The position numbers and the translations under genes are program-made. The notes beneath the pieces are model-generated. The model did not search any database and had not been told where the DNA came from. It saw only the letters and a program-made list of their open reading frames with translations. From positions 62,001-126,000 of the forward strand of contig JAWVFK010000006.1 in assembly GCA_033856175.1 (NCBI GenBank): 64,000 bases of DNA, written 5' to 3'. This document shows, piece after piece, positions 56,466 to 63,927 of this stretch; the stretch's first letter is position 1; every line of letters begins with the position of its first letter. This DNA is from JAWVFK01 sp033856175 (GTDB lineage: Bacteria > Actinomycetota > Thermoleophilia > Solirubrobacterales > 70-9).

Positions 56466-57251
56466 ATGCCGTTTACTCGTCGCCTCCTCGTCGTGCTGGC
56501 AGCCCTGCTGGCGCTCGCCGGTGCGGCGAGCGCCGCATCGGCGGCGACCAGCACCGGCAGCTGGCATCCCGACGTCGCCGCCGCGAAGCGCTACGCGGAG
56601 AGCCGCTCGGGCAGCGTCCGCTTCGCCTTCATCGGTCTCAGCGGCCACCTGCGCGGCTTCCACGCCGGTCAGACGGCGCCCCTGGCGAGCGTCTTCAAAG
56701 TGATGCTGCTGGCCACCTACCTGCGCCAGCCATCGGTTCGCCACCGCGAGCTGACCAGCAAGGACCGCGACCTGCTCGACCCGATGATCCGGCGCTCCGA
56801 CAACAACGCGGCGACGAAGGTCCGCGACATCGTCGGCCGCAAGGCGATCGAGCGCTTGGCCCGTGACGCCGAGATGAAGAGCTTCAGCTACAACCAGGTC
56901 TGGGGGCTGTCGCGAACGAACGCCAGCGACCAGGCCTCGTTCATGGATCGGCTCGACGACTTCGTCCCCGCTCGCCACCGCGCCTACGCCCGCAAGCTGC
57001 TCTCTTCGATCGTCGACTCGCAGAGCTGGGGCGTCGGCAAGGTCCCCCACGACGGCTGGAAGCTCTACTTCAAGGGCGGCTGGGGCAGCGGCAGCGGCCG
57101 CGTCGACCACCAGGTCGCCTTCCTCGAGCGCGGTGAGCACAGGATCGCGCTGGCGATCTTCACCGAGTTCGACCCCAGCCACGACTACGGCAAGCGCACG
57201 CTGCGGGGCGTCGCCGCCCGCCTGCTCAAGGGCCTGCCGGCCGACCTCTAG
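56466..57251 (+). CDS. Secreted class A beta-lactamase-like serine hydrolase
   Basis: 261 residues. Signal peptide to about residue 27. SxxK motif S75-V-F-K78, SDN motif S111-D112-N113 and K-G-G near residue 205 (YFKGGWGSG) give the class A order. The Glu166 region of true beta-lactamases is not convincingly present, and KTG is KGG, so it may be a peptidase or esterase of the same fold rather than a resistance enzyme. It stands alone. Confidence 0.82.
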   Translation: MPFTRRLLVVLAALLALAGAASAASAATSTGSWHPDVAAAKRYAESRSGSVRFAFIGLSGHLRGFHAGQTAPLASVFKVMLLATYLRQPSVRHRELTSKDRDLLDPMIRRSDNNAATKVRDIVGRKAIERLARDAEMKSFSYNQVWGLSRTNASDQASFMDRLDDFVPARHRAYARKLLSSIVDSQSWGVGKVPHDGWKLYFKGGWGSGSGRVDHQVAFLERGEHRIALAIFTEFDPSHDYGKRTLRGVAARLLKGLPADL

Positions 57252-57272
57252 GCGCGCCGGACCGGCGCGGCT

Positions 57273-57761
57273 CTATGACGTGCTGTTCGGGTCCTCTTCG
57301 GCCGCGAGCTGCAGCGAGCCATCCATCGCGTTGTCGAAGTGCTGGCGCTGGATCGGCAGAGCCCATTCGACGAGCTCCTGCACCGGCTGCTCGCCGGCCT
57401 GCTCGTTGAGCTTGCCCAGCACCGCCCAGTGACCGACCTCGGCTGCCTCGGCCATCGTCAGGAACTCGAAGCCGTCGAGGGCGTCTGCGTCCTCGCCGAG
57501 ATAGGTCCGCATCATCTCGGTCGCCTCGTTCTTGGTCTCCTGGGCCTTCTCGAGGATCGCGGTCTTCTTGCCGTCGCGGGAGTCGGCGAGCTCGGTGCAG
57601 CGCTCCTCGGTCTGGCGTGCCTCCTCGCGCATGCGCTCGAGCGTCTGCGCGAGTTGCGAGTCCTCGGTCAGGCCGGCGACCTTCTCGGTCGCGCCCTGGG
57701 CCGCCATCGCCAGGCCGGTTACCTCTCCAAGCTTCTCTTCGAGCACGGTCAGATCCGCCAT
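57273..57761 (-). CDS. Ferritin-like four-helix protein of unknown function
   Basis: 162 residues, almost entirely helical. Acidic helices with E and H at positions such as EARQTEERC, AAEVGHWAVLGKLN and QRQHFDNAM suggest a ferritin-like bundle possibly with a metal site. No known family assignment is certain. GGAGGCAGAG stands upstream of the ATG. It is in the same strand as the F420-type gene 75 nt upstream. Confidence 0.7.
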   Translation of the reverse strand: MADLTVLEEKLGEVTGLAMAAQGATEKVAGLTEDSQLAQTLERMREEARQTEERCTELADSRDGKKTAILEKAQETKNEATEMMRTYLGEDADALDGFEFLTMAEAAEVGHWAVLGKLNEQAGEQPVQELVEWALPIQRQHFDNAMDGSLQLAAEEDPNSTS

Positions 57762-57836
57762 CTCTGCCTCCTTCGGTTGGTGACGGTTGACCGATTACCC
57801 CGGCGGCGGTCGCGGAAACAGCCGCAGACGCTTGGC

Positions 57837-58322
57837 TCAGTCGCCGGGCGGGTAGCCGCGCTCGGCGGCGGGCTCGAGCACGACGAGCGGGATCTGGCGC
57901 TCGGTGAAGGTCCGGTAGCGGTCGAGAGCGGGGAAGCCGGCGGCGAAGCGGCGCCAGAGCTCCGCCTGCTCGACGCCCTCCGTCTGCCGGGGGACGACGC
58001 GCTCGCGACGGCTGCCGAACACGGCGACGCCCCAGCCGGCGTCGCGGAGGTTCAGCCACCACGCCGGCGTTCGGTTCGAGCCGGCGTTGGCGGCGATGAC
58101 GATGAAGCGATCGCCGTCGGGCATGTAGATGACCGGCGTCCGGCGGGTCTTGCCACTGCGGCGCCCGACGGTCTCGATGACCATCACCGGCGCCCCGAAC
58201 CAGCGGCGGATCAAGCGCCCGCCGCTGATTCGGAACAGCCGTCCATGGAGGTCCGCCGCGACCTGCTGGAAGCGAGGCATCCTCGTCCAGAGGTTGAACA
58301 GGCGTGCTACCCGGGCCGACAT
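57837..58322 (-). CDS. Deazaflavin (F420)-dependent nitroreductase family protein
   Basis: 161 residues. VMVIETVGRRSGKTRRTPVI, DGDRFIVIAANAGSNRTPAWW and RDAGWGVAVFGSRR are hallmark blocks of the Ddn/DUF385 group, which uses reduced coenzyme F420 to reduce quinones or nitro compounds. F420 biosynthesis is not in the window but is common in actinobacteria. A start further upstream is not needed. Confidence 0.85.
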   Translation of the reverse strand: MSARVARLFNLWTRMPRFQQVAADLHGRLFRISGGRLIRRWFGAPVMVIETVGRRSGKTRRTPVIYMPDGDRFIVIAANAGSNRTPAWWLNLRDAGWGVAVFGSRRERVVPRQTEGVEQAELWRRFAAGFPALDRYRTFTERQIPLVVLEPAAERGYPPGD

Positions 58323-58358
58323 CGGCCCAATGCTAAGCCGCGCTCGGGATGAGCGGTC

Positions 58359-58760
58359 CTAGGCTGGCTGCGCGGCCGCGGGGTCCGGGGCGCCCAGCTG
58401 CGTGACGTCGGGCGCCTCATAGACCTTGCCGGGAACGCCGCCGATGATCAGCACTCGCATGCCCTCATCGCCGGGCCAGACCTTGCGGCTGACGCCGCTG
58501 CCGACCCGGACCATCGTCTCGGGGTCGACCGCGTGCCGCTCGCCCTCGATCTCGATCTCGCCGCCGCCGCTGAGGACGACGTAGGCCTCCTCCTGGCCGT
58601 CCTTGGCGTGATCGTGCTCGGGGTACTGCTCGGCGTTCGCCGGCATGTCGATGACCTGCATGCCGAAGGACTCGATGCCGAGCTCGGCCCGGGCGCGCTT
58701 GAAGGCGCCGTAGAAGACGGCCTCCATGTCCTCGATCTTCTTGACCGTGAAGTTGCTCAT
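58359..58760 (-). CDS. Cupin-domain protein next to the TetR regulator
   Basis: 133 residues. PEHDHAKDGQEEAYVVLSG is cupin motif 1 with two His and a Glu; the second motif has VRVGSGVSRKVWPG in which the usual His is missing. Many such proteins bind a metal or small ligand. Its ATG is 62 nt from the TetR operator on the other side; so the regulator may control it as well as itself. Confidence 0.8.
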   Translation of the reverse strand: MSNFTVKKIEDMEAVFYGAFKRARAELGIESFGMQVIDMPANAEQYPEHDHAKDGQEEAYVVLSGGGEIEIEGERHAVDPETMVRVGSGVSRKVWPGDEGMRVLIIGGVPGKVYEAPDVTQLGAPDPAAAQPA

Positions 58761-58821
58761 GTTGCCTCCTGGGAATGGCTGGGGGGATATTGGGTTGTCG
58801 GGGGTGACGCGGCGGCGAATA

Positions 58822-58853
58822 TAGCATCCGTACGAACGTTCGTGCGGATGCTA
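58822..58853. promoter_or_regulatory. 32-bp palindromic TetR operator
   Basis: TAGCATCCGTACGAAC and GTTCGTGCGGATGCTA form a near-perfect 32-bp palindrome with one mismatch. It ends 11 nt before the chosen TetR start and lies between TetR and the divergent cupin gene. Size and position are those of a self-repressing TetR operator. Confidence 0.85.
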
Positions 58854-58864
58854 GGATGGCCGCC

Positions 58865-59458
58865 ATGGCGACCGCCTTGAAGGACCGTCCCAAGCCGCCG
58901 GCCGGGCCCAGCACCCGGGAAGCGATCCTCGCCCGCGCCGTCGATCTCGCCTCGACCGACGGCCTCGAAGGCCTGACGATCGGCCGGCTGGCGTCCGACC
59001 TCGGCATGAGCAAGAGCGGCCTCTTCGGCCACTTCGGCTCGAAGGAGGAGCTGCAGCTCGCGACCGTCGCCGTCGCCGCCGAGCGCTTCATCGCCGAGGT
59101 GATCGCGCCGCTCGCCGATCGCGACCCCGGCGTTGCACGGCTGCACGCTCTCTGCGACGCCTACATCGGCTACCTCGAGCGCGAGGTCTTTCCCGGCGGC
59201 TGCTTCCTCGCCGCCGCGGCGACCGAGTTCGACGCTCGCCCGGGCCCGGTACGCGATGCGATCCGCGACCTCGTCGCCGCCTGGCGCGGTGCGCTCGAGC
59301 GCGAGGGCCGTGCCGCCGGCGTCGAGGACCCGGGCCAGCTCGCCTTCGAGCTTCACGCGATCGCCCAGGGGGCGAACCTCAACTTTCAGCTCTTCGGCGA
59401 GCGCAAGGCATTTCGCCGCGCCCGCGTCGCCTTCGAGCGCCTGTTGCCGAAGGCATGA
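58865..59458 (+). CDS. TetR family transcriptional repressor
   Basis: 197 residues from ATG 58865, which has AGGA 8 nt upstream; ATG 58856 would add three residues. STREAILARAVDLASTDGLE, LTIGRLASDLGMSKSGLFGH and FGSKEELQLATVAVA are the helix-turn-helix. The C-terminal ligand domain has EVFPGGCFLAAAATEFDARPG, typical of the TetR_C_33/YsiA branch. It ends overlapping the next gene (ATGA). Confidence 0.92.
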   Translation: MATALKDRPKPPAGPSTREAILARAVDLASTDGLEGLTIGRLASDLGMSKSGLFGHFGSKEELQLATVAVAAERFIAEVIAPLADRDPGVARLHALCDAYIGYLEREVFPGGCFLAAAATEFDARPGPVRDAIRDLVAAWRGALEREGRAAGVEDPGQLAFELHAIAQGANLNFQLFGERKAFRRARVAFERLLPKA

Positions 59459-59484
59459 CTCTGGCCGAAGGCATGACTGCGGCC
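59449..59484. repeat. 18-bp tandem duplication at the TetR stop / membrane-protein start
   Basis: GAAGGCATGACTCTGGCC (59449-59466) is followed directly by GAAGGCATGACTGCGGCC (59467-59484), two mismatches. The copy places a second in-frame ATG six codons after the first. It suggests recent slippage that changed the start site of the downstream gene. Confidence 0.75.
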
Positions 59485-60042
59485 GACGGCAGGAGTCGCC
59501 GCAAAGCGCTGCGACTGTCCGGCTTGGCGACGCTGGCGCTGTTCATCGTCCTGGCGGTTCTCGACCGGCGGATGACCGACGCCGGCGGCCCCGGCATCGT
59601 CGGCTTCGAGATCGCCGGCAGCGCCCACCGGGCCGCTGAGATCCTCGCCGATTGGGGCAAGAGCGGCCGCGACGCCGCCAGGCTCTCGCTCTGGCTCGAC
59701 TTCGGCTTCATCGCCGCCTACATGACCCTTTTGACCCTTGCCGTCCGCAGCGCCCGCGACCGCGTCGAGCGTGGCAGTGGCAGTGGCAATGGCAATGGCC
59801 GGGCGCGGCTGGCGGCGATCGGCGGCGTCGCCGCGGTGCTGCCGTTCATCAACGGCGGCTGCGACGCGATCGAGAACGTCTTCCTCCTTCTCGTCCTCGG
59901 CGGCCACGGCGGCAGCGATGCGCCGCTGCTGGCGACCGTCTTCGCCTCGATCAAGTTCGTCTCGCTGGTGGCGATCCTCGCCTTCCTCCTCGCGGCGGCG
60001 CTGAGCCGGCGTGCTGCGATATCTCGAGCCGGCCGAGCGTGA
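59455..60042 (+). CDS. Membrane protein of unknown function in the TetR operon
   Basis: 195 residues, four hydrophobic segments (LATLALFIVLAVL, FGFIAAYMTLLTLAV, AAIGGVAAVLPFING and LVAILAFLLAAALS). A hexanucleotide repeat in the gene (59773-59796) gives SGSGNGNG after the second segment. No family known to me. It overlaps TetR by 4 nt and the SnoaL-like gene by 4 nt (GTGA), forming a three-gene operon presumably repressed by TetR. Confidence 0.75.
   Translation: MTLAEGMTAADGRSRRKALRLSGLATLALFIVLAVLDRRMTDAGGPGIVGFEIAGSAHRAAEILADWGKSGRDAARLSLWLDFGFIAAYMTLLTLAVRSARDRVERGSGSGNGNGRARLAAIGGVAAVLPFINGGCDAIENVFLLLVLGGHGGSDAPLLATVFASIKFVSLVAILAFLLAAALSRRAAISRAGRA
59773..59796. repeat. Hexanucleotide microsatellite inside a membrane-protein gene
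   Basis: Four copies of GGCAGT/GGCAAT stand in tandem (GGCAGT twice, GGCAAT twice). They encode SGSGNGNG in a cytoplasmic or external loop and would not shift the frame when they expand or shrink. Confidence 0.75.
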
Positions 60043-60494
60043 CCACGGCAGCGCGAGCAGAGGCGGCTGCCCCGCCGGCGAGCGCCGAGGTGGCGGAGTT
60101 CGTCGAGCGCTTCCGCTCGGCTTGGGCGGATCCGCAGCTCGAGCATTTCGAGGCGCTATTCCACGCCGACGTCGTGTTGATCCAGCCGCTGGTGCCAACG
60201 ATGAGTGGGAGGCCGGCGGCGCTCGAAGGTTTTCGCCGCCTGCTCCACGGCTTCCGCGGCCTGCATGGTGAGGTCCTGAGTTGGCGCGGCGAGGGCGACA
60301 CGGTCTTCATCGAGCTGGCGCTAAGCACGACCGGCCGCCGGCCGCTGGCCTGGACGGTCGTCGATCGGATCAAGCTCGAAGATGGCCTGATCCGCGAGCG
60401 GGTCAGCTACATGGACTCGCTGACCCTGCTGGTCGGGACCATGACGCGGCCGGCGTGGTGGCCGCGACTCGCCCGCCTGCAGCTTTCGCGCTAG
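60039..60494 (+). CDS. SnoaL-like (NTF2-fold) protein
   Basis: 151 residues from GTG 60039 (GTGA overlap with the previous stop). SAEVAEFVERFRSAWADPQL, FEALFHADVVLIQPLVPTM and GFRGLHGEVLSWRGEGDTV are the NTF2-like cone, a fold used by isomerases, hydrolases and binding proteins. It is the last gene of the TetR operon. Substrate unknown. Confidence 0.8.
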   Translation: MTTAARAEAAAPPASAEVAEFVERFRSAWADPQLEHFEALFHADVVLIQPLVPTMSGRPAALEGFRRLLHGFRGLHGEVLSWRGEGDTVFIELALSTTGRRPLAWTVVDRIKLEDGLIRERVSYMDSLTLLVGTMTRPAWWPRLARLQLSR

Positions 60495-60498
60495 CGCT

Positions 60499-60816
60499 TC
60501 AGGAGGCTCGGGAGATAGCGGCTTCGAGCTCGGCCTTGGTCATCTTCGACCGGCCCTCGATGCCAAGCGCGGTGGCGCGCTTGTAGAGCTCCTCCTTTGT
60601 TGGCGAGCTCGTCGGCGAGCCGCCGTTGCGCCGGCTGCCCCCGGTCGACGCGGCCTTGGACGCCGTGCTGGCCGACGCCGTGCTGGCCGGTGCCGAAGGC
60701 GTGGCCGCCGTCGGGGCCGTCGCTGGACCTGCCGGCTCGACGAGCGGCTGCGACAGGTAGCGCCAGATCGCGGCGGCGAAGCCTGCCAATGCTCCGAAGG
60801 CGAGCAACTTACGCAT
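60499..60816 (-). CDS. Small membrane-anchored protein with Rho_N/SAP-like motif
   Basis: 105 residues. One N-terminal hydrophobic segment (LLAFGALAGFAAAIWRYL), an Ala/Ser/Thr linker, and a C-terminal 35-residue helix-extended-helix motif (TKEELYKRATALGIEGRSKM, TKAELEAAIS) that resembles Rho N-terminal or SAP domains, which bind nucleic acid. It converges on the SnoaL-like gene with 4 nt between stops. Confidence 0.75.
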   Translation of the reverse strand: MRKLLAFGALAGFAAAIWRYLSQPLVEPAGPATAPTAATPSAPASTASASTASKAASTGGSRRNGGSPTSSPTKEELYKRATALGIEGRSKMTKAELEAAISRAS

Positions 60817-60863
60817 GCAAGACGAGCCTACCCGGCTCGCCGAGCAGAAAACCTCACCTCGGG

Positions 60864-62231
60864 CTAGAGCCCGTACTCCTCCATCAGCTTCAGCCAGACC
60901 TCGCTGCGGGTGGGGAAGGCGGGGATCGCCTGCCAGAGGCGATCGAGAGGGACCTCGGCGACGATCGCGATCGTCGCGGCGTGGAGGAACTCGGCGGTCT
61001 CGGCGCCGACGAAGGTTGCGCCAACCAGGACCCGCCGATCCTCGTCCACCACCAGCCGGCTCGTGCCCGCGGTGTCCTTGCCGACGAAGCTGGCGCCGGC
61101 GCTGCCGGCGGTCTCGACGTCGACCGCCTTCGCCTCGATGCCCGCCTCGCGGGCCTGCTCGAGCGTCTTGCCGACGGCCGCCACCTGCGGGTCGGTGAAC
61201 GTCACCCGCGGCGAGCCGCGCTGCTCGGCGGTCGCGGCGGCGTCCTTGCCCAGGATGGTGTCGGCGGCGGCGCGCGCCTGGTACTTGCCCATGTGGGTCA
61301 GCAGGGCGCGGCCATTGACGTCGCCGATCGCGTAAAGCCAGTCGCGGCCGCCGACCCGCAGCTGATCGTCGACCTCGAGATAGCCATCCACCTCCACGCC
61401 GACCGTTTCGAGGCCGATCCCCTCGCTTCGCGCCCGGCGGCCGATCGCGACGAGGATCTCCTTGCCGCGAACGGGCTCGCCCTGCTCGAGCTCGACGACG
61501 ATCTCGCCGTTCTCACGGCGGACGGCGCTGGCCTTGGTGCCGGCGCGGACGTCGACCCCCCGCTCGCGCAGTCCGTCGGCGACCTGCTCGCCGGCGAACG
61601 GCTCCTCGCTCGGCAGCAGCCGCTCGGCGGCCTCGACCAAGGCCACCTTGGATCCGAGGCTCGACCACGCCTGTGCCAGCTCAGCCCCGACCGGCCCGCC
61701 GCCGAGGACTACCAGGCTCTGCGGCGCGCGGTCGGCGGTCGTCGCCTTGCGGTTGGTCCAGGGCTCGACCTCGCGCAGGCCGTCGATCGGCGGGATCGCC
61801 GCCGCCGAGCCGGTGGCGATGACGACGGCGCGGCGGGCCGTGAGGACCTCGTCGCCGACGGTGACTCGGCGCTCACCGTCGAGGGCGGCTGCGCCGCGGA
61901 CGAGGGCGATGCCCTTGTGCTCGAGCCAGGGGAGCTGCCCGGAGTCGTCGAGGTGGTGGATCACCTCGTCGCGGCGGGCGAGCGCCGCCGGGACGTCTAC
62001 ATCGCCCTTGACCGCCTCACGGGCGCCGGGCACCCGCTCGACCTCCTCCAGCAGCTCGGCCGGGCGCAGCAGTGCCTTCGACGGCATGCAGGCATAGAAG
62101 GCGCAGTCGCCGCCCACCAGCTCCGGCTCGGCGATCGCCACGTCGAGCCCGCCGTCGGCCAGGCGGCCGGCGCAGGCCTGCCCGGCCGGACCGGATCCGA
62201 GGACTACGACGTCAACCTCGCGCTCGCTCAC
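60864..62231 (-). CDS. Pyridine nucleotide-disulfide oxidoreductase (dihydrolipoyl dehydrogenase-like)
   Basis: 455 residues from GTG 62231. FAD motif VVVLGSGPAGQACAGRLA, redox pair C43-x4-C48 in GGDCAFYACMPSKALL, NAD motif LVVLGGGPVGAELAQAW and GDVNGRALLTHMGKYQ are intact. The C-terminal catalytic His of lipoamide dehydrogenase (HPTxSE) is replaced by Phe (FPTRSE), so its electron acceptor probably differs from lipoamide; mycothiol, quinone or metal reductases are possibilities. Confidence 0.88.
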   Translation of the reverse strand: MSEREVDVVVLGSGPAGQACAGRLADGGLDVAIAEPELVGGDCAFYACMPSKALLRPAELLEEVERVPGAREAVKGDVDVPAALARRDEVIHHLDDSGQLPWLEHKGIALVRGAAALDGERRVTVGDEVLTARRAVVIATGSAAAIPPIDGLREVEPWTNRKATTADRAPQSLVVLGGGPVGAELAQAWSSLGSKVALVEAAERLLPSEEPFAGEQVADGLRERGVDVRAGTKASAVRRENGEIVVELEQGEPVRGKEILVAIGRRARSEGIGLETVGVEVDGYLEVDDQLRVGGRDWLYAIGDVNGRALLTHMGKYQARAAADTILGKDAAATAEQRGSPRVTFTDPQVAAVGKTLEQAREAGIEAKAVDVETAGSAGASFVGKDTAGTSRLVVDEDRRVLVGATFVGAETAEFLHAATIAIVAEVPLDRLWQAIPAFPTRSEVWLKLMEEYGL

Positions 62232-62349
62232 GCAAGGTCTATACCCGCAAACCATCGTCAAAGCCCATCGTCAGTGCGGGGCGTTCGCGGTTTTGTCCGC
62301 GGATCGCCGGGTAGATGGCGCCAACATCCCCCCGACAGAGGAGGAATCC

Positions 62350-62490
62350 ATGGAGTCCGAAGAAGGCGCTACGCCGTTCGAAAGCGGCAACGACGAGCCG
62401 GAGACCGGCGAGCAGGGTGCCGACACCGGCACGCAGGAAGAGGCCGGCGAGGAAGCCGGCGGCGACGAGGGCGGGGAGGAGGGCGCTTAA
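62350..62490 (+). CDS. Small very acidic protein
   Basis: 46 residues from ATG 62350, which has AGGAGG 6 nt upstream. It is almost only Glu, Gly, Asp, Ala and Thr (ESEEGATPFESGNDEPETG) and has no membrane segment. Its stop codon sits in the centre of the terminator hairpin. Such acidic peptides may be highly expressed buffers or partners of basic proteins. It may not be caught by standard gene finders. Confidence 0.65.
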   Translation: MESEEGATPFESGNDEPETGEQGADTGTQEEAGEEAGGDEGGEEGA

Positions 62491-62505
62491 GCGCCCTCCT
62501 TTCTT
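62477..62505 (+). terminator. Perfect palindromic terminator over the stop codon
   Basis: AGGAGGGCGCTT and AAGCGCCCTCCT (62477-62500) form a perfect 12-bp palindrome followed by TTCTT. The stop codon TAA of the small acidic protein is at its centre, so translation to the end must disturb the hairpin. A second, similar hairpin follows 14 nt later. Confidence 0.8.
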
Positions 62506-62513
62506 GTTGTGAC

Positions 62514-62537
62514 GGGCGCTTAGCGCCCTCCTTTTTT
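62514..62537 (+). terminator. Second tandem terminator
   Basis: GGGCGCTTAGCGCCC folds on itself and is followed by TCC and six T residues, a canonical intrinsic terminator. It duplicates the stem of the preceding hairpin. Confidence 0.82.
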
Positions 62538-62572
62538 CATCTGGGAGGAGAGGCGGCGGATAGGGTCCGCCG

Positions 62573-63919
62573 ATGCCGGCCAGCGCGAGCGCGGGGGAGC
62601 AGCCCCACCGCACCTCGGTGCGGCTGCTCGTCGTCCTCGCCTCGCTGCTCGCGTTCCTCTCGATCTTCACGACCTGGATCGATCGCCAAGCGCTCGATAC
62701 CGGCGCCTGGGTAGATACCAGCGGCAGGCTGCTGGAGAACGAGCAGGTCTCCGACGCCGTTGCGACCTACGCCGTCGACCAGCTCTACGCCAACGTCGAC
62801 ATCGCCGGGCTGCTTCAGCGGCAGCTGCCGCGCGACTTCAAGCAGATCTCAGGTCCCGTCGCCGGTGGGTTGCGCGAGGTGGCGACCAGGGCGGCCGAGA
62901 AGGCACTGCGGACCGGTCGCATCCAGGTGGAGTGGAAGACGGCCAATCGGCTCGCCCACCAGACGCTGTTGAGGATCCTCGAAGGTGGCAACGCCGCCGT
63001 CAGCACCGAGGGCGGCCGCGTCGTCCTCGACCTGCGGCCGCTGGTCGAGCAGGTCGCGACGCGCGTCGGCGTCGATCCGAGGGTCGCCGAGGCGATTCCG
63101 GCAGATGCCGCCCGGCTCGAGATCCTGCGCTCGGACGAGCTCAGCCTGGCGCAGACGATCGCCCGCGCTGTCAAGGGACTGGCGCTGCTGTTCTCGCTCG
63201 GCACGCTGGCGCTGTTCGCGCTCGCCGCGTACCTGGCCCGCGGCTGGCGCTGGATGGTCGCCCTCGGTTACGGACTCGGACTGATCGCCGCCGCGGTCGC
63301 GGCGCTTGCCCTCCGCAAGGTCGCCGGCGGCCTCGTCGTCGACGACCTCCTTCGCAACGAGAGCGCGCGGCCGGCGGCCGAGGCGACCTGGGCGATCGGC
63401 ACCTCGCTGCTCGTCAGCATCGCGACGACGGCGCTCGCCTACGGGGCGCTCTTCGTGCTCGCCTCGTTCCTCGCTTCGCCGGCGGAGCGAGCCCTGACCG
63501 TTCGCCAGGCACTGGCGCCGAGCCTGCGCGACCGCCCGGCCGCGGTTTGGTCAGCCTTTGCGGCGGCGGTCTTCCTGGCGCTGATCCTCTCGCCACCGCG
63601 GTCGCTGCGCGAGCTGGTGGCGACGACAGCGCTGGTCGCCCTGGCCGCGGCAGGGCTGGAGGCGCTGCGCCGCAAGACAGCGCGGGAGTTCCCCGACGCG
63701 CTGCGCGGCGAGTGGCGCGTGCGAATGCGCCAGCGGGCGCGGGAGGCCAGGCGGGAGGCGGCGCGGCGGATCGAGGCCGCGATCACCGAGCTGACCGACG
63801 ATCGCGACCCCGCCGACGCCCGGCTTGAGCGGCTCGAGCGGCTGGCGGCGCTGCACGACCGCGGCGTCCTCGACGACGCCGAGTTCGACGCCGAGAAGAA
63901 GCGGCTTCTCGAGTCCTGA
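62573..63919 (+). CDS. Membrane protein with C-terminal SHOCT domain
   Basis: 448 residues. A membrane segment near 16-36, an extracytoplasmic region to about 200, then five or so further segments up to about 365. The basic cytoplasmic part (VRMRQRAREARREAARRI) ends with a SHOCT motif, ARLERLERLAALHDRGVLDD and EFDAEKKRLLES. SHOCT is often found in regulated oligomeric membrane proteins. Function unknown. Confidence 0.8.
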   Translation: MPASASAGEQPHRTSVRLLVVLASLLAFLSIFTTWIDRQALDTGAWVDTSGRLLENEQVSDAVATYAVDQLYANVDIAGLLQRQLPRDFKQISGPVAGGLREVATRAAEKALRTGRIQVEWKTANRLAHQTLLRILEGGNAAVSTEGGRVVLDLRPLVEQVATRVGVDPRVAEAIPADAARLEILRSDELSLAQTIARAVKGLALLFSLGTLALFALAAYLARGWRWMVALGYGLGLIAAAVAALALRKVAGGLVVDDLLRNESARPAAEATWAIGTSLLVSIATTALAYGALFVLASFLASPAERALTVRQALAPSLRDRPAAVWSAFAAAVFLALILSPPRSLRELVATTALVALAAAGLEALRRKTAREFPDALRGEWRVRMRQRAREARREAARRIEAAITELTDDRDPADARLERLERLAALHDRGVLDDAEFDAEKKRLLES

Positions 63920-63927
63920 GAGCTGAC

